Shown in pieces: positions 23,280-33,688 of a stretch of DNA of 64,000 nucleotides. Position 1 is the first letter of the stretch, and each line of letters opens with the position of its first letter. The DNA lies in contig JAJOZX010001075.1 of NCBI GenBank assembly GCA_023014485.1, forward strand, positions 354,501 through 418,500. The letters are read 5' to 3'. Source of the DNA: Bathynomus jamesi. Taxonomy: Eukaryota; Arthropoda; Malacostraca; Isopoda; Cirolanidae. The notes below the pieces were generated by a model. The model had not been told where the DNA came from, did not search any database, and saw only the letters and a list, made by a program, of their open reading frames with translations. The position numbers were made by a program, and so were the translations under genes.

Positions 23280-24268
23280 CCAAAATCAAGGTCCAGGGTT
23301 TCCGAGATCTGCGTTTGAAAGATTGGAGGTTATAGACAGGGGGAAAGATGGATTGAGGAAGATTATTTCAGAGGTGACCAGTTGAGTAGATGAAAGATTG
23401 AAAATACCGATTAACCCTTGCGTTAGACAGTTGGACAGAAAAGGAATGAGAAACTGTCAAAAGTCTGGTGCTGTGAGCTCTCCTTAAAGTAGGAGGTATG
23501 CAGTTAGAGAGTTCAGAAGAGCAATGTCCGTAATAATAGCGATAATAAAAAGAGAGTGAGGCAACATTGCGGCGAAGAGAGCGAAAGATTCAAGACAATC
23601 AGTAAGAGGCGGTGAGTTGATGAAAGGAAAAGCCTTTGATTCCACCCGGTCAAGTACGGCTGTGTGGGTTGAGCCACCCAACACATGAGAAGCATACTCC
23701 ATACAGGGGCAAACAAGACCACTGTACAACAGAGACAGCCACTGAGTGGTGATGAAGAAACCGCGGAGGCCGTGCAGCACACCTAGCCTCTTAGAAGCTG
23801 TTTTGGAAAGAGAATATATGTGAACTTTCCAGGAAAGATCACGACAAAAAGAAACGCCAAGAATGTGAAAAGAGGAAGGATTGAGTTGTGTTTTTGAATG
23901 TAAGGGGATAGTCGTGTGGAAAATTGTGAGAGTAGACAGATGGAGGAACTAAGTTTTTCAGGCATTGAAAGCCACAAGGTTTTCTCTGCCCTAATCAGAT
24001 ATAGCAGAAAGATCAGAGGTCAGGTATCCCATAGCTGTCCTACGCGAATCATGAAGTGACTGCTGTAAGGGACGCTTTGGGAAGTGGGTGGAGAAGTGAA
24101 GAGTGGAATCATCGGCATAGGAGTGAATAGAACATGAAGTGCGAATTAAAAGATCAGTAATAAATAAAAGGAAAAGAGTGGGTGACAGGACAGAACCGTG
24201 AGGAACACCACTGTTGATAGCTTTAGGAGAACAGTGGCCATCTACAACCGCAACTATAGATCGGGCAG

Positions 24269-24270
<2 letters not shown>
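23280..24270 (-). pseudogene. Second copy of the Jockey/CR1-like RT, truncated
   Basis: Same family as 20440-22260. From about 24260 downward: IVAVVDGHC, INSGVPHGSVLSPTLFLLF, SYADDSTLHFSTHFPKRP (catalytic YADD intact), SDLSAISD, then GLVCPCMEYASHVLGGSTHTAVLDRVES. The 5' end is cut off at a (TA)n tract that also borders the next transposon. Frameshifts occur near 23790 and 23960. Confidence 0.83.
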
Positions 24271-24301
<31 letters not shown>

Positions 24302-24369
24302 ATTAGGGTGGAGTGAAAATATTAAACCGTCTTGCCTCACTCATGATTTGGTGTATTGACCCTCTAGAA

Positions 24370-24936
24370 CAGAGGTCGGGGAACAGGGGTAAATTACCCC
24401 AAATGGGGTAAATTTAAAAATTTTGGGGGTAATGCGTGCGGTATGAGAGACACTTCCCTCAGAGCCTCAGTCGTGTGTATGGTATCATGAAACGAAGAGG
24501 TGCTTTTAGTGCTTGACACTTTGTGCTGATATTTTTTTCGTATATTTTTATTTTATTTTGTTACATAAATGTGGCGTTATTTTAAATTTTAGAATATTAC
24601 GAATTTACGTCCTGATTTTGATGTTGTTGTATCATAAGTGAAACAGCATCATTTTTCCAAAACCTGAAGTGATGTTTTGAATGAAATTCTTCAGTTCTTC
24701 AATCCTTTTTACTAATTTTGTTTCTGTGCTATTCTTATGCCAGCATGTGTGGCTTTTTTTTATTTATCCATAATAATGGATCCAATAAACATTTTTTTAA
24801 TTTTAATTGTTTGTATACCATATGCAACAATTTTAAGAGCAATTGGCTTGTTTTTGTTTACTTTGAAGTCAGGGGGTAATTTCATTTTACTCAAATAGAT
24901 TTTTGGGTAATACCCAAAAAAGTTCCCCGACCCATG
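24370..24936. mobile_element. hAT-type MITE (567 bp)
   Basis: Flanked by a perfect 8-bp duplication CTCTAGAA (24362-24369 and 24937-24944) that fits the hAT preference nTnnnnAn. Ends CAGAGGTCGGGGAAC and CATGGGTCGGGGAAC are inverted. No coding capacity. It sits in the 5' untranslated part of transposon copy 2. Confidence 0.88.
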
Positions 24937-25381
24937 CTCTAGAAGTTCTAAAAAGATAATATTTTCTCTTTAGGACCCTCCACCCGCCGCATTTCTGCCG
25001 AAAACAAAATGGCGGAAAGTCATATTTTGAAAGACCCACTAGTATATTATCTAGCGGTTTTTGAGAGAAGATATCGCGTTATATTGTGCGTTATTTCTTT
25101 ATAACTATGATAACGAGTAAATATATTCACACAACACAAGCGATACTTACTAATCACCAACTACTTAAGAACACATCTTGCATATGGCTGATAAGGGATC
25201 GGGGTAGGAGCCGCATGCTGAATTTTGTAGCATGGGTGGCTACAAAGACTATTGAGTAAAATATGTTTACATTTTAGTTTTAGAACTTATATATAATTTG
25301 TTTTAACTAATTCCGTGTTTTGCATTTTTTAAGATTTTCATAATGTGATATTTCTGTAGAAATTAGACTTCAGATCTAAAT

Positions 25382-26682
25382 ATGGCAAAATCTCTACTAA
25401 CTAGACAGTCGGTGAAGCAACATTTTCTGTTCGGAATTCCAAGTGAATTGCCACATAATGTCTTACCCTGTAATATGCAGGTTGAGAGATATTTTCTTCT
25501 ACTGAAGAGAAGGCTCATCTGCAAAATTGACAAATAATGATATTCTCGAAACGATAGCAGAAGCATTGGTCGAGGTGTGGAAACGTTCATCAATACCCTC
25601 AATGAATAAAAAATCCGTAATTACCAAGCTGAAACGCTTTACCGACAAGGTTACGCAACTCAATCGTTCCAAAAGCAGTGCGAAGCTTATTGAATTGTTC
25701 AAAAAATCATTGGTAGAACTCTTTGACATTTATGCCTGTGAATGCAACTTCGTTTCGCACCAATATTTTGGCTGCCGAAAAAGCGGATGTAAAGAAAAAC
25801 ATATTATTTGTGTTTGTCGAAAAGAATCAAGAATACCCAAAGAAGAACTGGAATTCCTCGAGAATCAGAGGACTATGCGAAATATGGTGATTGGAGGTGT
25901 GGATGTTATCCTTTCAAGATCTATAGTAAAAACAAATGCAAGAAAGTTGAAGGAGCAACAAGGAAGTAAGCGAAGAAAAATAATCATGCATGAAGAATTC
26001 GAAAAGGTAGTCATTGATAATGTGCTTTCACCTGATACTAATACTGATCTCTCTAGTACCGAAGAAAGTTCAACAACTGAGTCTGAATATGAATGCTCCA
26101 TGGAAGCCGACAGATTTGGTGTTTCAGATAGGGCTGCATCGGCCATTGCTTCAGCTACTTTGGTAGATTTAGGTATCATTACCGAAAAAGACAGTGACTT
26201 TTTTATTGATCGAAGTAAGGTGAGAAGAGAGAGACAGAAATTGAGAAAAACATTACAAGTTGAAGATGCACAAAGCTATGGTGATGTTAAAGCTTTATAT
26301 TTTGATGGGAGAAAAGACAAGACGTTGGTAAAGACAAATAAAGATGGTAAATGGTACCAGGATATAATTGCTGAAAAACATTGTGTACTATTGAGTGAGC
26401 CTGGTGGAGAATACCTTAACCATTTGAGCCCTAAATCTGGAAAACCAAATGATGTATCTGAATCGTTGTTCGCTTACTTGAATGAAGTGACACTAGACCA
26501 GAATCTCCAGGCGATAGGGTGCGACTACGAATGTCAAAACTGGGTCTAAAGGTGGCATAATCCATTTCATGGAGCAGAAACTGAACCGACCATTGCAATG
26601 GAGCATTTGTATGTTACATACAAATGAACTTCCCTTAAGGAATCTGTTTGAGCGATACGACGGGAAAACAACTGGGTTCCAC
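25382..26682 (+). pseudogene. hAT/P-like transposase, copy 2, C-terminus missing
   Basis: Starts MAKSLLTRQSVKQHFLFG. One frameshift near 25510 leads into a 340-codon open stretch with helical WKRSSIPSMNKKS, a cysteine cluster (YACECN, CRKSGC, ICVCRKES), an acidic Ser-rich linker and SDRAASAIASATL. ALYFDGRKDKTL, LLSEPGGEYL and the first catalytic Asp region (AIGCD) follow. A frameshift right after this Asp leads into SICMLHTNELPLRNLF and DGKTTG, where homology stops. The TANR, PENIL-type and Glu-bearing blocks of the other copies are absent, so it cannot be an active transposase alone. Confidence 0.82.
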
Positions 26683-26685
26683 TAG

Positions 26686-26734
26686 TGACGTCAGTCTGTC
26701 CTGGTTGGATACAGCTGCAAAGTGTGTGACGTCA
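26686..26734. promoter_or_regulatory. Two palindromic CRE sites upstream of the second gene
   Basis: Two perfect TGACGTCA octamers (26686-26693 and 26727-26734), 41 bp apart, in the GC-richer leader before the ATG at 26864. CREs bind CREB/ATF-type factors in animals. A promoter role is inferred from position. They begin exactly where transposase homology ends. Confidence 0.5.
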
Positions 26735-26863
26735 TCGCCTGCTCGCCACATGATTGGGAGCGGCACAGAGTTACATGTGGGCAGCATTCAGTGATCCAAT
26801 ACTGCGGCAGTTATTTGCGATCAGTGGTGAGTGAAGGGTGCGTTGCGGCTCATCATCATCATC

Positions 26864-28567
26864 ATGTCTGCTGTTCGAAGAAAGTGTTCAAACAGCCCAG
26901 ATGTTTTCTGCTACATTTGTGGATGCTTTACGTTACTAAAGCAGAGGATGAACATTACTGATTTCGTAAAAAAGGCATACCTGGCCTATTTTAAAGTTAA
27001 ACTTGGAGATCAGGATAATTCGTGGGCTCCTCACACTGTTTGCAAAACTTGTGTGGAACATTTACGACAATGGACAAATGGAAACAGAAAAGGTTTGAAG
27101 TTTGGCATTCCTATGGTATGGCGAGAGCCCAAAAATCATTCAGATGATTGCTACTTTTGCCTTGTGAAGACTTCTGGCTTCAACGCAAAGAATAAACACC
27201 ATCTAAAGTATCCTAACCTAGATTCAGCAATCAGACCAGTTTTCTCACTCAGATGAAATTCCTGTTCCAATTTTCACGGACCTTCCAACACTCACAGAAG
27301 ATGATGAAGATATGGAATTACCTGATGAGATCGAACGTGATATCACTGATGATGATTTTGAACAGCCTTCTTCATCAACGACACCTCAGCGATTTAATCA
27401 ACTTGAGTTGAATGATTTAATTCGTGATCTCAGCCTTTCAAAAGAGTCATCAGAATTATTAGCTTCAAGATTGCACGAGAAAAATCTACTTCATCCTGGG
27501 ACAAAAATAACATCTTATCGCAATAGGGAAAGAGAATTGTTGCAATATTTTGGTGCAGAGAAGGATTTGGTTTACTGCCATAATGTAGAAGGACTTTTGA
27601 ATGCAATGGGTGTAACCCACTATAGCCCCAATGAGTGGAGATTGTTTATAGACAGTTCAAAAAGAAGTTTAAAGTGTGTCTTGCTTCACAATGGGAATGA
27701 ATATGGCGCGATTCCTATTGGTCATTCAGTGCATCTAAAAGAAGAATATGAAAACATAAAAATAGTGCTGGAGATGCTAAAATATGATGTTCATAAATGG
27801 GTGATTTGTGTTGACCTGAAAATGGTCAACTTCTTCTTGGCCAACAAAGTGGCTACACAAAGTATCAATGTTTCTTGTGCTTATGGGATAGTCGCGCCAA
27901 AGCTGAACATTGGGTAAAGGAAAAGTGGCCACTAAGGCAAAATTTAAATGTAGGAGATAAAAATATTGTAAACGAGCCATTGGTGGATCGAGAAAAGATC
28001 ATTTTTCCACCACTCCACATCAAACTTGGGCTTATGAAGCAGTTTGTAAAAGCTTTGAATAAAGAAGGTGATTGCTTTAATTACATATGTGCAGCCTTTC
28101 CAGGTCTTAGTGATGAGAAGCTTAAAGCTGGTATATTCGATGGTCCCCAGATAAGAAAACTGATGAAAGATCCGCAGTTCAGTAACTCAATGACCGAAAC
28201 GGAGGCAAGAGCTTGGAATGCCTTTGTGGCAGTAGTTAAGAACTTCCTAGGAAACAAAAAGTCTGAAAATTATAAAGATCTTGTAAAGGATTTACTTGTA
28301 AACTTTCAGCAGTTGGGTTGCAACATGAGCATTAAAGTTCATTATCTCAACAGTCATCTGGATAAATTTCCAGAAAATCTTGGTGATGTTAGTGAAGAGC
28401 AAGGTGAAAGGTTCCACCAAAATATCAAAGTGATGGAAGAACGATACCAAGGAAGATGGGATACCCATATGATGGCTGACTACTGCTGGAGCCTGCAGAG
28501 AGATTGTCTTGACATCTCTCATTCTAGGAAGTCCTATAAGAGAAAATTTATCAGCACTGAAAAGTAA
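26864..28567 (+). pseudogene. Dispersed DDE-like zinc-binding protein of unknown function
   Basis: About 565 codons in three frames (shifts near 27235 and 27835). The N-terminus has MSAVRRKCSN, CYICG and VCKTCVEHL, an N-terminal Zn-binding module, then FGIPMVWREP and a third CYFC pair. The middle has EWRLFIDSSKRSLKCVLLHN and WVICVDLKM. After the second frameshift come a YTKYQCFLCLWDSRA segment, PPLHIKLGLMKQFVKALN and LGDVSEEQGERFHQN, ending in EERYQGRWDTHMM. I know this layout as a multicopy uncharacterised family in hydra, aphid, tick and spider genomes. The spaced Asp/Asp/Glu with a CxxC insert suggest an RNase H-fold transposase, but that is inference. An ATG in a good context at 26864 was chosen over the upstream in-frame one. 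Confidence 0.7.
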
Positions 28568-29148
28568 GAAAACAAGAAAAAGACAATGTTAAGAAAACTG
28601 GTCCCGTGCTTGCTTTAATATGGATTCATTTTTTGCTTATTTAAACACTTTTAATCACTTTATGTGTCAATATTACCATTGTATATTAAAGTTCACTCCC
28701 TGCACAATTGCTTACTTTTCCATGCTGATTCTGAGTATGTAAGAACTTATTTTTTGAAAAGAAAAAAAATTGGGCATAACCCTGCCAAAATGCGATAGCT
28801 CCAAAATATCCATATTTGATTGCACGAAAACCTGACGTGATAGGCAAAAACTAAGGTGATTTTTGAAATCAGCACACCAAAGTTACCTAAAAACAGGTGT
28901 TAGAATTAAATCAGCAAAATTGGTGTTGGGCAGTGTTATTTTTTTTGATGGAACTTAGATTTTGTTATGAGCATATTTTTATCTATGGACAACCGGCTGA
29001 TGGCCATTTTGCTTTTATGTAAAAATGCGAGAGATGGTTTGAGTTACAAACATTAAATGACTGAATACATCATTTTTATGTTCTAATGCACCAAAACACA
29101 AGTGAAGCAAAATAAATTTGAAATAAAAAGTTGTTTCACTCCGCCCTA
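28568..29148. other. 3' untranslated region and right end of transposon copy 2
   Basis: No reading frame. It includes possible polyadenylation signals (AATAAA near 29120) and ends in the inverted terminal repeat. Confidence 0.5.
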
Positions 29149-30077
29149 ATATCTAATATATCTGACCACAAATTTTTTTGTCTGCAACCTATATATAGGC
29201 TGTAACTCTTTATGTACTTCAGTGTTCCTGAGGATGTCATTAGACGAAAGCGCTTGAACACCATTCTGTGTTTCCTTTCCTTCGTGGTTTTATTCATCAT
29301 AAATATTTTTCACGTGTTACTTTCGCGAAATAATTTTCAAATATATATATATATATATATATAATCTCGAACTGTATGTCTTTAAATTTACTGCAGATAA
29401 CCCCTATGTCTCTATGTTTCTGAATCTTTAAAATTACTGTAAATAATCTTAATGTTTTGCATTACCTAAAGGATATGTCAAATATCTTCATTCTGCCGAC
29501 AAAGCATAAAATTTGCTTGCAAATAGCAGTTGTTTGCGATGTACGGATATATAACCATTAACTGTTCATATATATATATATATATATTGAAGTAATTACA
29601 TTAATTAAAGTAATTAATATTAGTTTGATGGGTTACCATTTGACCTTTCTGTCAAAACAAATAAATGTTAATAAAAGAGTTCAATCATCTTCGTTGAATT
29701 TTCCTTTAATAAAACAAAACAAAGTCTCAAATATTGGTTACAATTGAGGGAATGAAAGTGCACCGAATAAATGAGTTTTCAATTGAATGATTGACTGATT
29801 ATTTTGTGCAGCAACTCAGTCATCACTTGAACTACAGAGGAGTACGCGCGAATGAATTTTACTGTTTACGGTTAAAATAAAGGAATGAATTAAGCATTCC
29901 CTACGAAGAGCGTTAAAATGATCGTTACGTGAAGCAGGCTATCGTGTTACTGAGACTGTTGAGAAGTGTGCCTCGGTGGGTATGATATGACATCATCTTC
30001 TTCCAAGGACGAAGTATGTCCACATAAGGAAATGCCTGAAGCGTGTAACTGAATATATATATATATATACACACACA
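29149..30077. other. Unassigned AT-rich DNA with TA tracts
   Basis: No protein-like frame. Holds short (TA)n runs at about 29341-29363 and 29568-29587 and the hammerhead-like motif listed separately; the latter suggests a leftover 3' end of a Penelope-like or other retroelement. Confidence 0.4.
29222..29261 (+). ncRNA. Hammerhead-ribozyme-like motif
   Basis: Order of elements: GTGTTC, core CTGAGGA, T, a GTC-ATTA-GAC hairpin, core GAAA, self-complementary GCGC, TT, then GAACAC. GTGTTC pairs perfectly with GAACAC (stem I), and GTC/GAC would be stem II. The core matches CUGANGA and GAAA, and the dinucleotide UU before GAACAC sits where cleavage is expected. Stem III is a palindromic GCGC without loop, as in ribozymes that work as dimers. 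One unpaired U follows the first core, which is not canonical, so activity is uncertain. Such motifs occur in Penelope-like elements. Confidence 0.35.
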
Positions 30078-30456
30078 CAGGGTGTAATAAAATTTCGTTA
30101 CCATGGGAAAATAACGTTTTCTCTTTTTGTTACAGGTTTATAACTGGAGAACAATACAGCTGATTATACCCCACAAGAGAAAGTAAAATTAGTTCTATTA
30201 CATGTAGCTTCTTCTGGGGACATTTAAAGTCGGATGTTTGCCAAACAAGACCACAAATTATTCAATAGTTCAAAGACAACATACAACAAGCATAAAACAT
30301 CAGTAAAGATGTCGTACGAAACGTTTAATATATGTATATAGCTTACACACTCAAATTAACATGTTTCAACACCTAAATTGCATACATTTTCAACACTTAT
30401 TATCTTCATAACAAATAAAATTAATTTTCCATTGTAACGGACTTTCGTTACACCTT
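30078..30456 (+). mobile_element. Tc1/mariner-class MITE
   Basis: Ends CAGGGTGTAATAAAATTTCG and, inverted, AGGTGTAACGAAAGTCCG. Next to the left end a fragment reads YTPQEKVKLVLLH-like residues after frame correction, resembling the start of an IS630-class transposase. Bounded by simple repeats, so the TA duplication is not clear on the left. Confidence 0.6.
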
Positions 30457-30495
30457 ATATATATATATATATATATATGTTTTCCTCTCTCTCTC

Positions 30496-30534
<39 letters not shown>

Positions 30535-30535
30535 T
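30457..30535. repeat. Compound (TA)n/(TC)n/(TGTC)n microsatellite
   Basis: TA run, then TC, GTCT and again TC units. Confidence 0.9.
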
Positions 30536-31174
30536 TTGTTACATCCAAATGCATGCTCTGTACATGTATAAGTAACTAGAACAATAAATTGTATTGTATT
30601 GTGTTTTATTGTATTTACAGGCATTAAATGTTAATGGATTTTACTTAACACTGACGAAATACCAAATGAGGATTATGTTAACAAAGAGATAAGCGTATTC
30701 TTCAACTAACAACCCACAATTACGGACCTACTCGTCTATTCTAAGACACAAATTTCAGCCATTTTATCAGTACTGAAAACAAAATTACCACAGTGGATGT
30801 AAATATTGTAATATGCTGTACAATATTTGTTTTTCAGCACAGTGAAAATACAGACTTTGTGAATCCAGTTCATATCATTCAAGGTTTTCTCGACTTTTAC
30901 CGACTTTTTTTTTAACATTGTAGCAAACAGTTTAAAAATATAAACGACGAAAGTTTTCATAATTAAGGTAAAATACATTTTATTATATTTATACATAAGT
31001 ATAAGCCAATAGTGCATATTGCGCCACTCCAACTTAAAAACAAACTTTAAAAATATCAGATAAAATAATTAGAAAAGAGTGTAAACGAAAAACTTTGCCA
31101 GTAAATTCTTTGGAACAAAGAATAGCCATAAAATATGACAACAATTATTATTACTTTTCTTTTACTATATTATC
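30536..31174. other. Unassigned DNA
   Basis: No gene recognised; the 98-codon minus-strand frame at 30736-31032 is low-complexity and hydrophobic without known motifs. The start carries a TTGTATTGTATTGTG run typical of a LINE tail, so it may be retrotransposon debris. Confidence 0.4.
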
Positions 31175-31191
31175 GTGTGTGTGTGTGTGTA

Positions 31192-31266
<75 letters not shown>
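31175..31266. repeat. (GT)n-(AT)n-(GT)n compound microsatellite
   Basis: GT run, about 24 AT units, then GT again; symmetric arrangement able to form a hairpin. Confidence 0.93.
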
Positions 31267-31543
31267 AACCGCAAATGAAAATTTAAAAGCATAACATTTT
31301 CTGCCCTTGTAATGGGACGTTTTTCAACTGTAAAAATCTTTCAAAGAGAAGAGAACTTTGAACCGTTGCCGGTCAGAGTAAAACTGAAAGAAAAACAACA
31401 AAAACCCTCCCATCCATGAGACAAACCAACTAACTAAGGTGACTTCTTACACCTCACAAACCTTAACAACTGTTTAAAAATATGAAGTGTAAGGTCATTA
31501 AGGTCAAAGGATGCCTTATTATTATTTACATTATCGCTATTAT

Positions 31544-31730
31544 GGAGCACCTGAAGCTCAGGGCCCCCAGCCTTCTTTAATTAGCCTTATAAGGCTAACT
31601 AACGAAAATATCACGACCTAACCTAACCAATCGTTAGGTCAACTGTACGCCCTTAGGTCGTTATTTTTTCGTTAGTTAACCTTATAAAGCTAACTAAAGA
31701 AGGCTGGGCGCTCTGATCTTCAGGTGATCC
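31544..31730. mobile_element. Palindromic CCTAA-core MITE, copy A (187 bp)
   Basis: Flanked by the 8-bp duplication GCTATTAT (31536-31543, 31731-31738). Ends GGAGCACCTGAAGCTCAG and GGATCACCTGAAGATCAG are inverted. The whole unit folds on itself around GTTAGGTCAACTGTACG, and arms contain CCTTATAAGGCTAACTAA and CACGACCTAACCTAACC. Related units are at 32540-32749 and 56551-56742. Confidence 0.85.
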
Positions 31731-31794
31731 GCTATTATTTATAATAATAAATTATTCTACACTTTTTCTATGACCAGCACCTTTGACATGTCCC

Positions 31795-32193
31795 AAGATT
31801 TCAGTTATTGAAATCAATTCAATGTTGAGCAGATTGAACTTATATACCTGAAGTTAATTTCATTTGATGACACCTTTGACAAAATCACCGAGGACAGTAA
31901 TTATTATGTAGTCTTAATTTGGAAGAGCCCAATTGAATTTATTTATGAAAAGGAAATTAATGGACATTTTACCTTTCTTTCTATTTTACAAAATTCTAAC
32001 AATAAACGTACCTTAAAGGCGTATTGGAAACGTACCCATTTTCATTCTTATTTGCGTGCCTTTTTGAGGCATTCACAAAACACCAAACGGGTGAATTTCG
32101 GGTCTTTTTTCAGAGGGTACAGAACCTGCGATTCTTTGTATTTAGAGGAGGAACTAATTTACATTGAACATACTTTTGAAAATCACGTTATAC
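31795..32193 (+). pseudogene. PLE reverse transcriptase, C-terminal part
   Basis: Frame reading FLSILQNSNNKRTLKAYWKR, HSYLRAFLRHSQNTKRVNFG, FFRGYRTCDSLYLEEELIYI and EHTFENHV. This corresponds to the thumb-side end of PLE RTs (usual form FLDxLV ... VYRKPTHS ... INAFSYH ... RAYRICD). Catalytic palm motifs lie upstream and are missing. Broken at 32194 by a MITE with an 8-bp duplication. Confidence 0.65.
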
Positions 32194-32201
32194 CAAGAAT
32201 T

Positions 32202-32922
32202 GGATCACTTTAACATATTGCTTCCCAGGAACCTCTCTTTAACATATTGCTTCCCAGTGTATATCACTTTAACATGTTGCTTCCCAGTGTTAATCACTTT
32301 AACATATTGCTTCCCAATATTTAGGATAGGAGTACGATAAAAAATGTTCGCTTTAATAAAGTAATGGCATAAAAAGTAAATCATAACATGTTAAAATATT
32401 AGATTGAAAGTAAATTTATTAGAATTGTTGCGCTACATGGTCATACAAAGTAAAAAATGGATTTCGGAAGAATGGGTCACGCCACATCATTTGCCACAAG
32501 TACGAGTTGAGTAGCTCCTTTTTGCATCCTTTCATTTTCTTTATATATTTAATGTAGGTTAACTGAATGCCCGGTTAGGTCAACTGAGTGCCCGGTTAGG
32601 TCAACTGTACGCCCTTGACGATTGGTTAGGTTACGTTGTGATATTTTCGTTAAAACTAACGAAAATATCACGACTTAACCTAACCAATCATCAAGGACGT
32701 ACAGTTGACCTAACCGGGCATTCAGTTAACCTACATTAAATATATAAAGAATTCCAGGTTAGGGCATTTATAGCTTTGTTTACGGTCGGTAGGTTATCTC
32801 TTAGATTACCAACCTCTTTCTAACCAACCAACCTTTCTCTTTTTAACATATTGCTCCCAGGAGGGATCACTTTAACATATTGCTTCTCGAATGCTTTGGG
32901 AAGCAATATGTTAAAGTGATCC
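32202..32922. mobile_element. MITE built of repeated ATCACTTTAACATATTGC words (721 bp)
   Basis: Flanked by the 8-bp duplication CAAGAATT (32194-32201, 32923-32930). Both ends carry GGATCACTTTAACATATTGC in inverted orientation. The left side repeats this unit about four times (from 32202, 32240, 32267 and 32295) and the right side about twice more, with variants. The centre is another long palindrome (next entry). No coding capacity. Confidence 0.85.
32540..32749. repeat. Long palindrome with CCTAA/GTTAGG core, copy B
   Basis: Arms of about 100 bases: TTTAATGTAGGTTAACTGAA, CCGGTTAGGTCAACT and GTGATATTTTCGTTA mirrored on the other side of a short centre. One arm carries an extra TCAACTGAGTGCCCGGTTAGG duplication. 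It shares CGAAAATATCACGACxTAACC with copies A (31544) and C (56551). Confidence 0.85.
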
Positions 32923-32930
32923 CAAGAATT

Positions 32931-33200
32931 TAATAAGAAAGATTCACAATAGAGCCGGTACGACTTTTCATGATCAAAGTACATAAAATAACTTTAATAA
33001 GACTAATTTGTTGAAACTACATTTTCTAATAAAAATAGAAATTAGGGACTTTCTTCCAAATGATCTAAGTGTACTTATTTAAAAATAATAATACGATTAA
33101 GTACTTTATTCGACCAAAAATCACAAAGGGTACATCATCAAATGACGCCGCTGTGTATTCAGTTTCTTGTGGGGACTGTCTAAATATATATGAGACTGAT
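32931..33200 (+). pseudogene. PLE linker/GIY-YIG endonuclease fragment
   Basis: Readable pieces are NRAGTTFHDQST and, after stops, KITKGTSSNDAAVYSVSCGDCLNIYETD. This resembles the N-terminal edge of the PLE GIY-YIG domain, where the usual form is GVYSIPCxxCxxxYxGET. The catalytic Arg and Glu region is not found because the frame runs into the inverted arm. Stops and shifts throughout. Confidence 0.6.
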
Positions 33201-33636
33201 CAGATTTTATTCAACGTCTTACTCTTAGCCATCACAAATATTAATTTTTTAATCATGTTCAATCTGCTGAACATTGAATTGATTTCAGCAAATGTGGAAT
33301 CCTGGAAAATGTCACTCTTCATACAGAACCTGTAGAATCATTTATTATAAATAATAACGATAATATAAATATCAAGAAGGTATTCTTTGACCTTAATGAC
33401 TGTACACTTAACATTTGTAAACAGTTGTTAAAGTTTGCCAGGGACAAGAAGTCACATAAGTCAGTTGGTTTGTCTCATGGATGGAATGAGTTTGTATTGT
33501 TTTTCTTTTAGTTTTACTCTTACCGGCAACGGCCCATTACATGGGCCGAAAGCATTACTGTTTTAATTTTTTATTTGAAGGTCTATACTTGTTTCGTTAT
33601 TACCTGTGGTTATTACATTTTTGTTCTGTCTGCACA

Positions 33637-33639
<3 letters not shown>

Positions 33640-33687
<48 letters not shown>
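33640..33687. repeat. (TA)n microsatellite
   Basis: About 23 TA units; truncates the SINE that follows. Confidence 0.95.

Positions 33688-33688
<1 letters not shown>

Larger units (their letters stand above)
24304..29148 (+). mobile_element. hAT/P-like transposon, copy 2, carrying a second gene (4845 bp)
   Basis: Left end TAGGGTGGAGTGAAAA and right end (reverse complement) TAGGGCGGAGTGAAAC agree at 14 of 16 bases. They also match the ends of copy 4 at 48.3-51.4 kb. Flanking octamers are ATATATAT and ATATCTAA, imperfect and low-complexity. Inside are a 567-bp MITE, the first two thirds of the transposase, and then a different gene in place of the transposase C-terminus. Either a composite element or a nested insertion without visible ends. 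Confidence 0.8.
31290..33600 (+). mobile_element. Penelope-like element (PLE) remnant with inverted arms
   Basis: Holds the 3' part of a PLE reverse transcriptase and the start of a GIY-YIG-type endonuclease region on the plus strand. The outer DNA at about 31290-31850 is a diverged reverse complement of 33240-33590. Shared words are CAACATTGAATTGATTTCA (right arm: GAACATTGAATTGATTTCA), TTTGACCTTAATGAC, AACAGTTGTTAA and GGTTTGTCTCATGGATGG. PLEs often carry such flanking inverted partial copies. A 187-bp MITE lies in the left arm and a 721-bp MITE between RT and endonuclease parts. Confidence 0.7.

Noticed and set aside
26681..26735. Transposon end at the junction before the second gene of copy 2
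   Set aside because: No matching inverted end or duplicated target was found near 28568-29148, so the junction is reported as unexplained and not as an insertion border.
30736..31032. 98-codon hydrophobic minus-strand protein
   Set aside because: No motif, low complexity and no conserved neighbour; treated as chance in AT-rich DNA.
32202..32330. CRISPR-like array of 24-mers
   Set aside because: Spacers are short and the unit forms the ends of a transposon.
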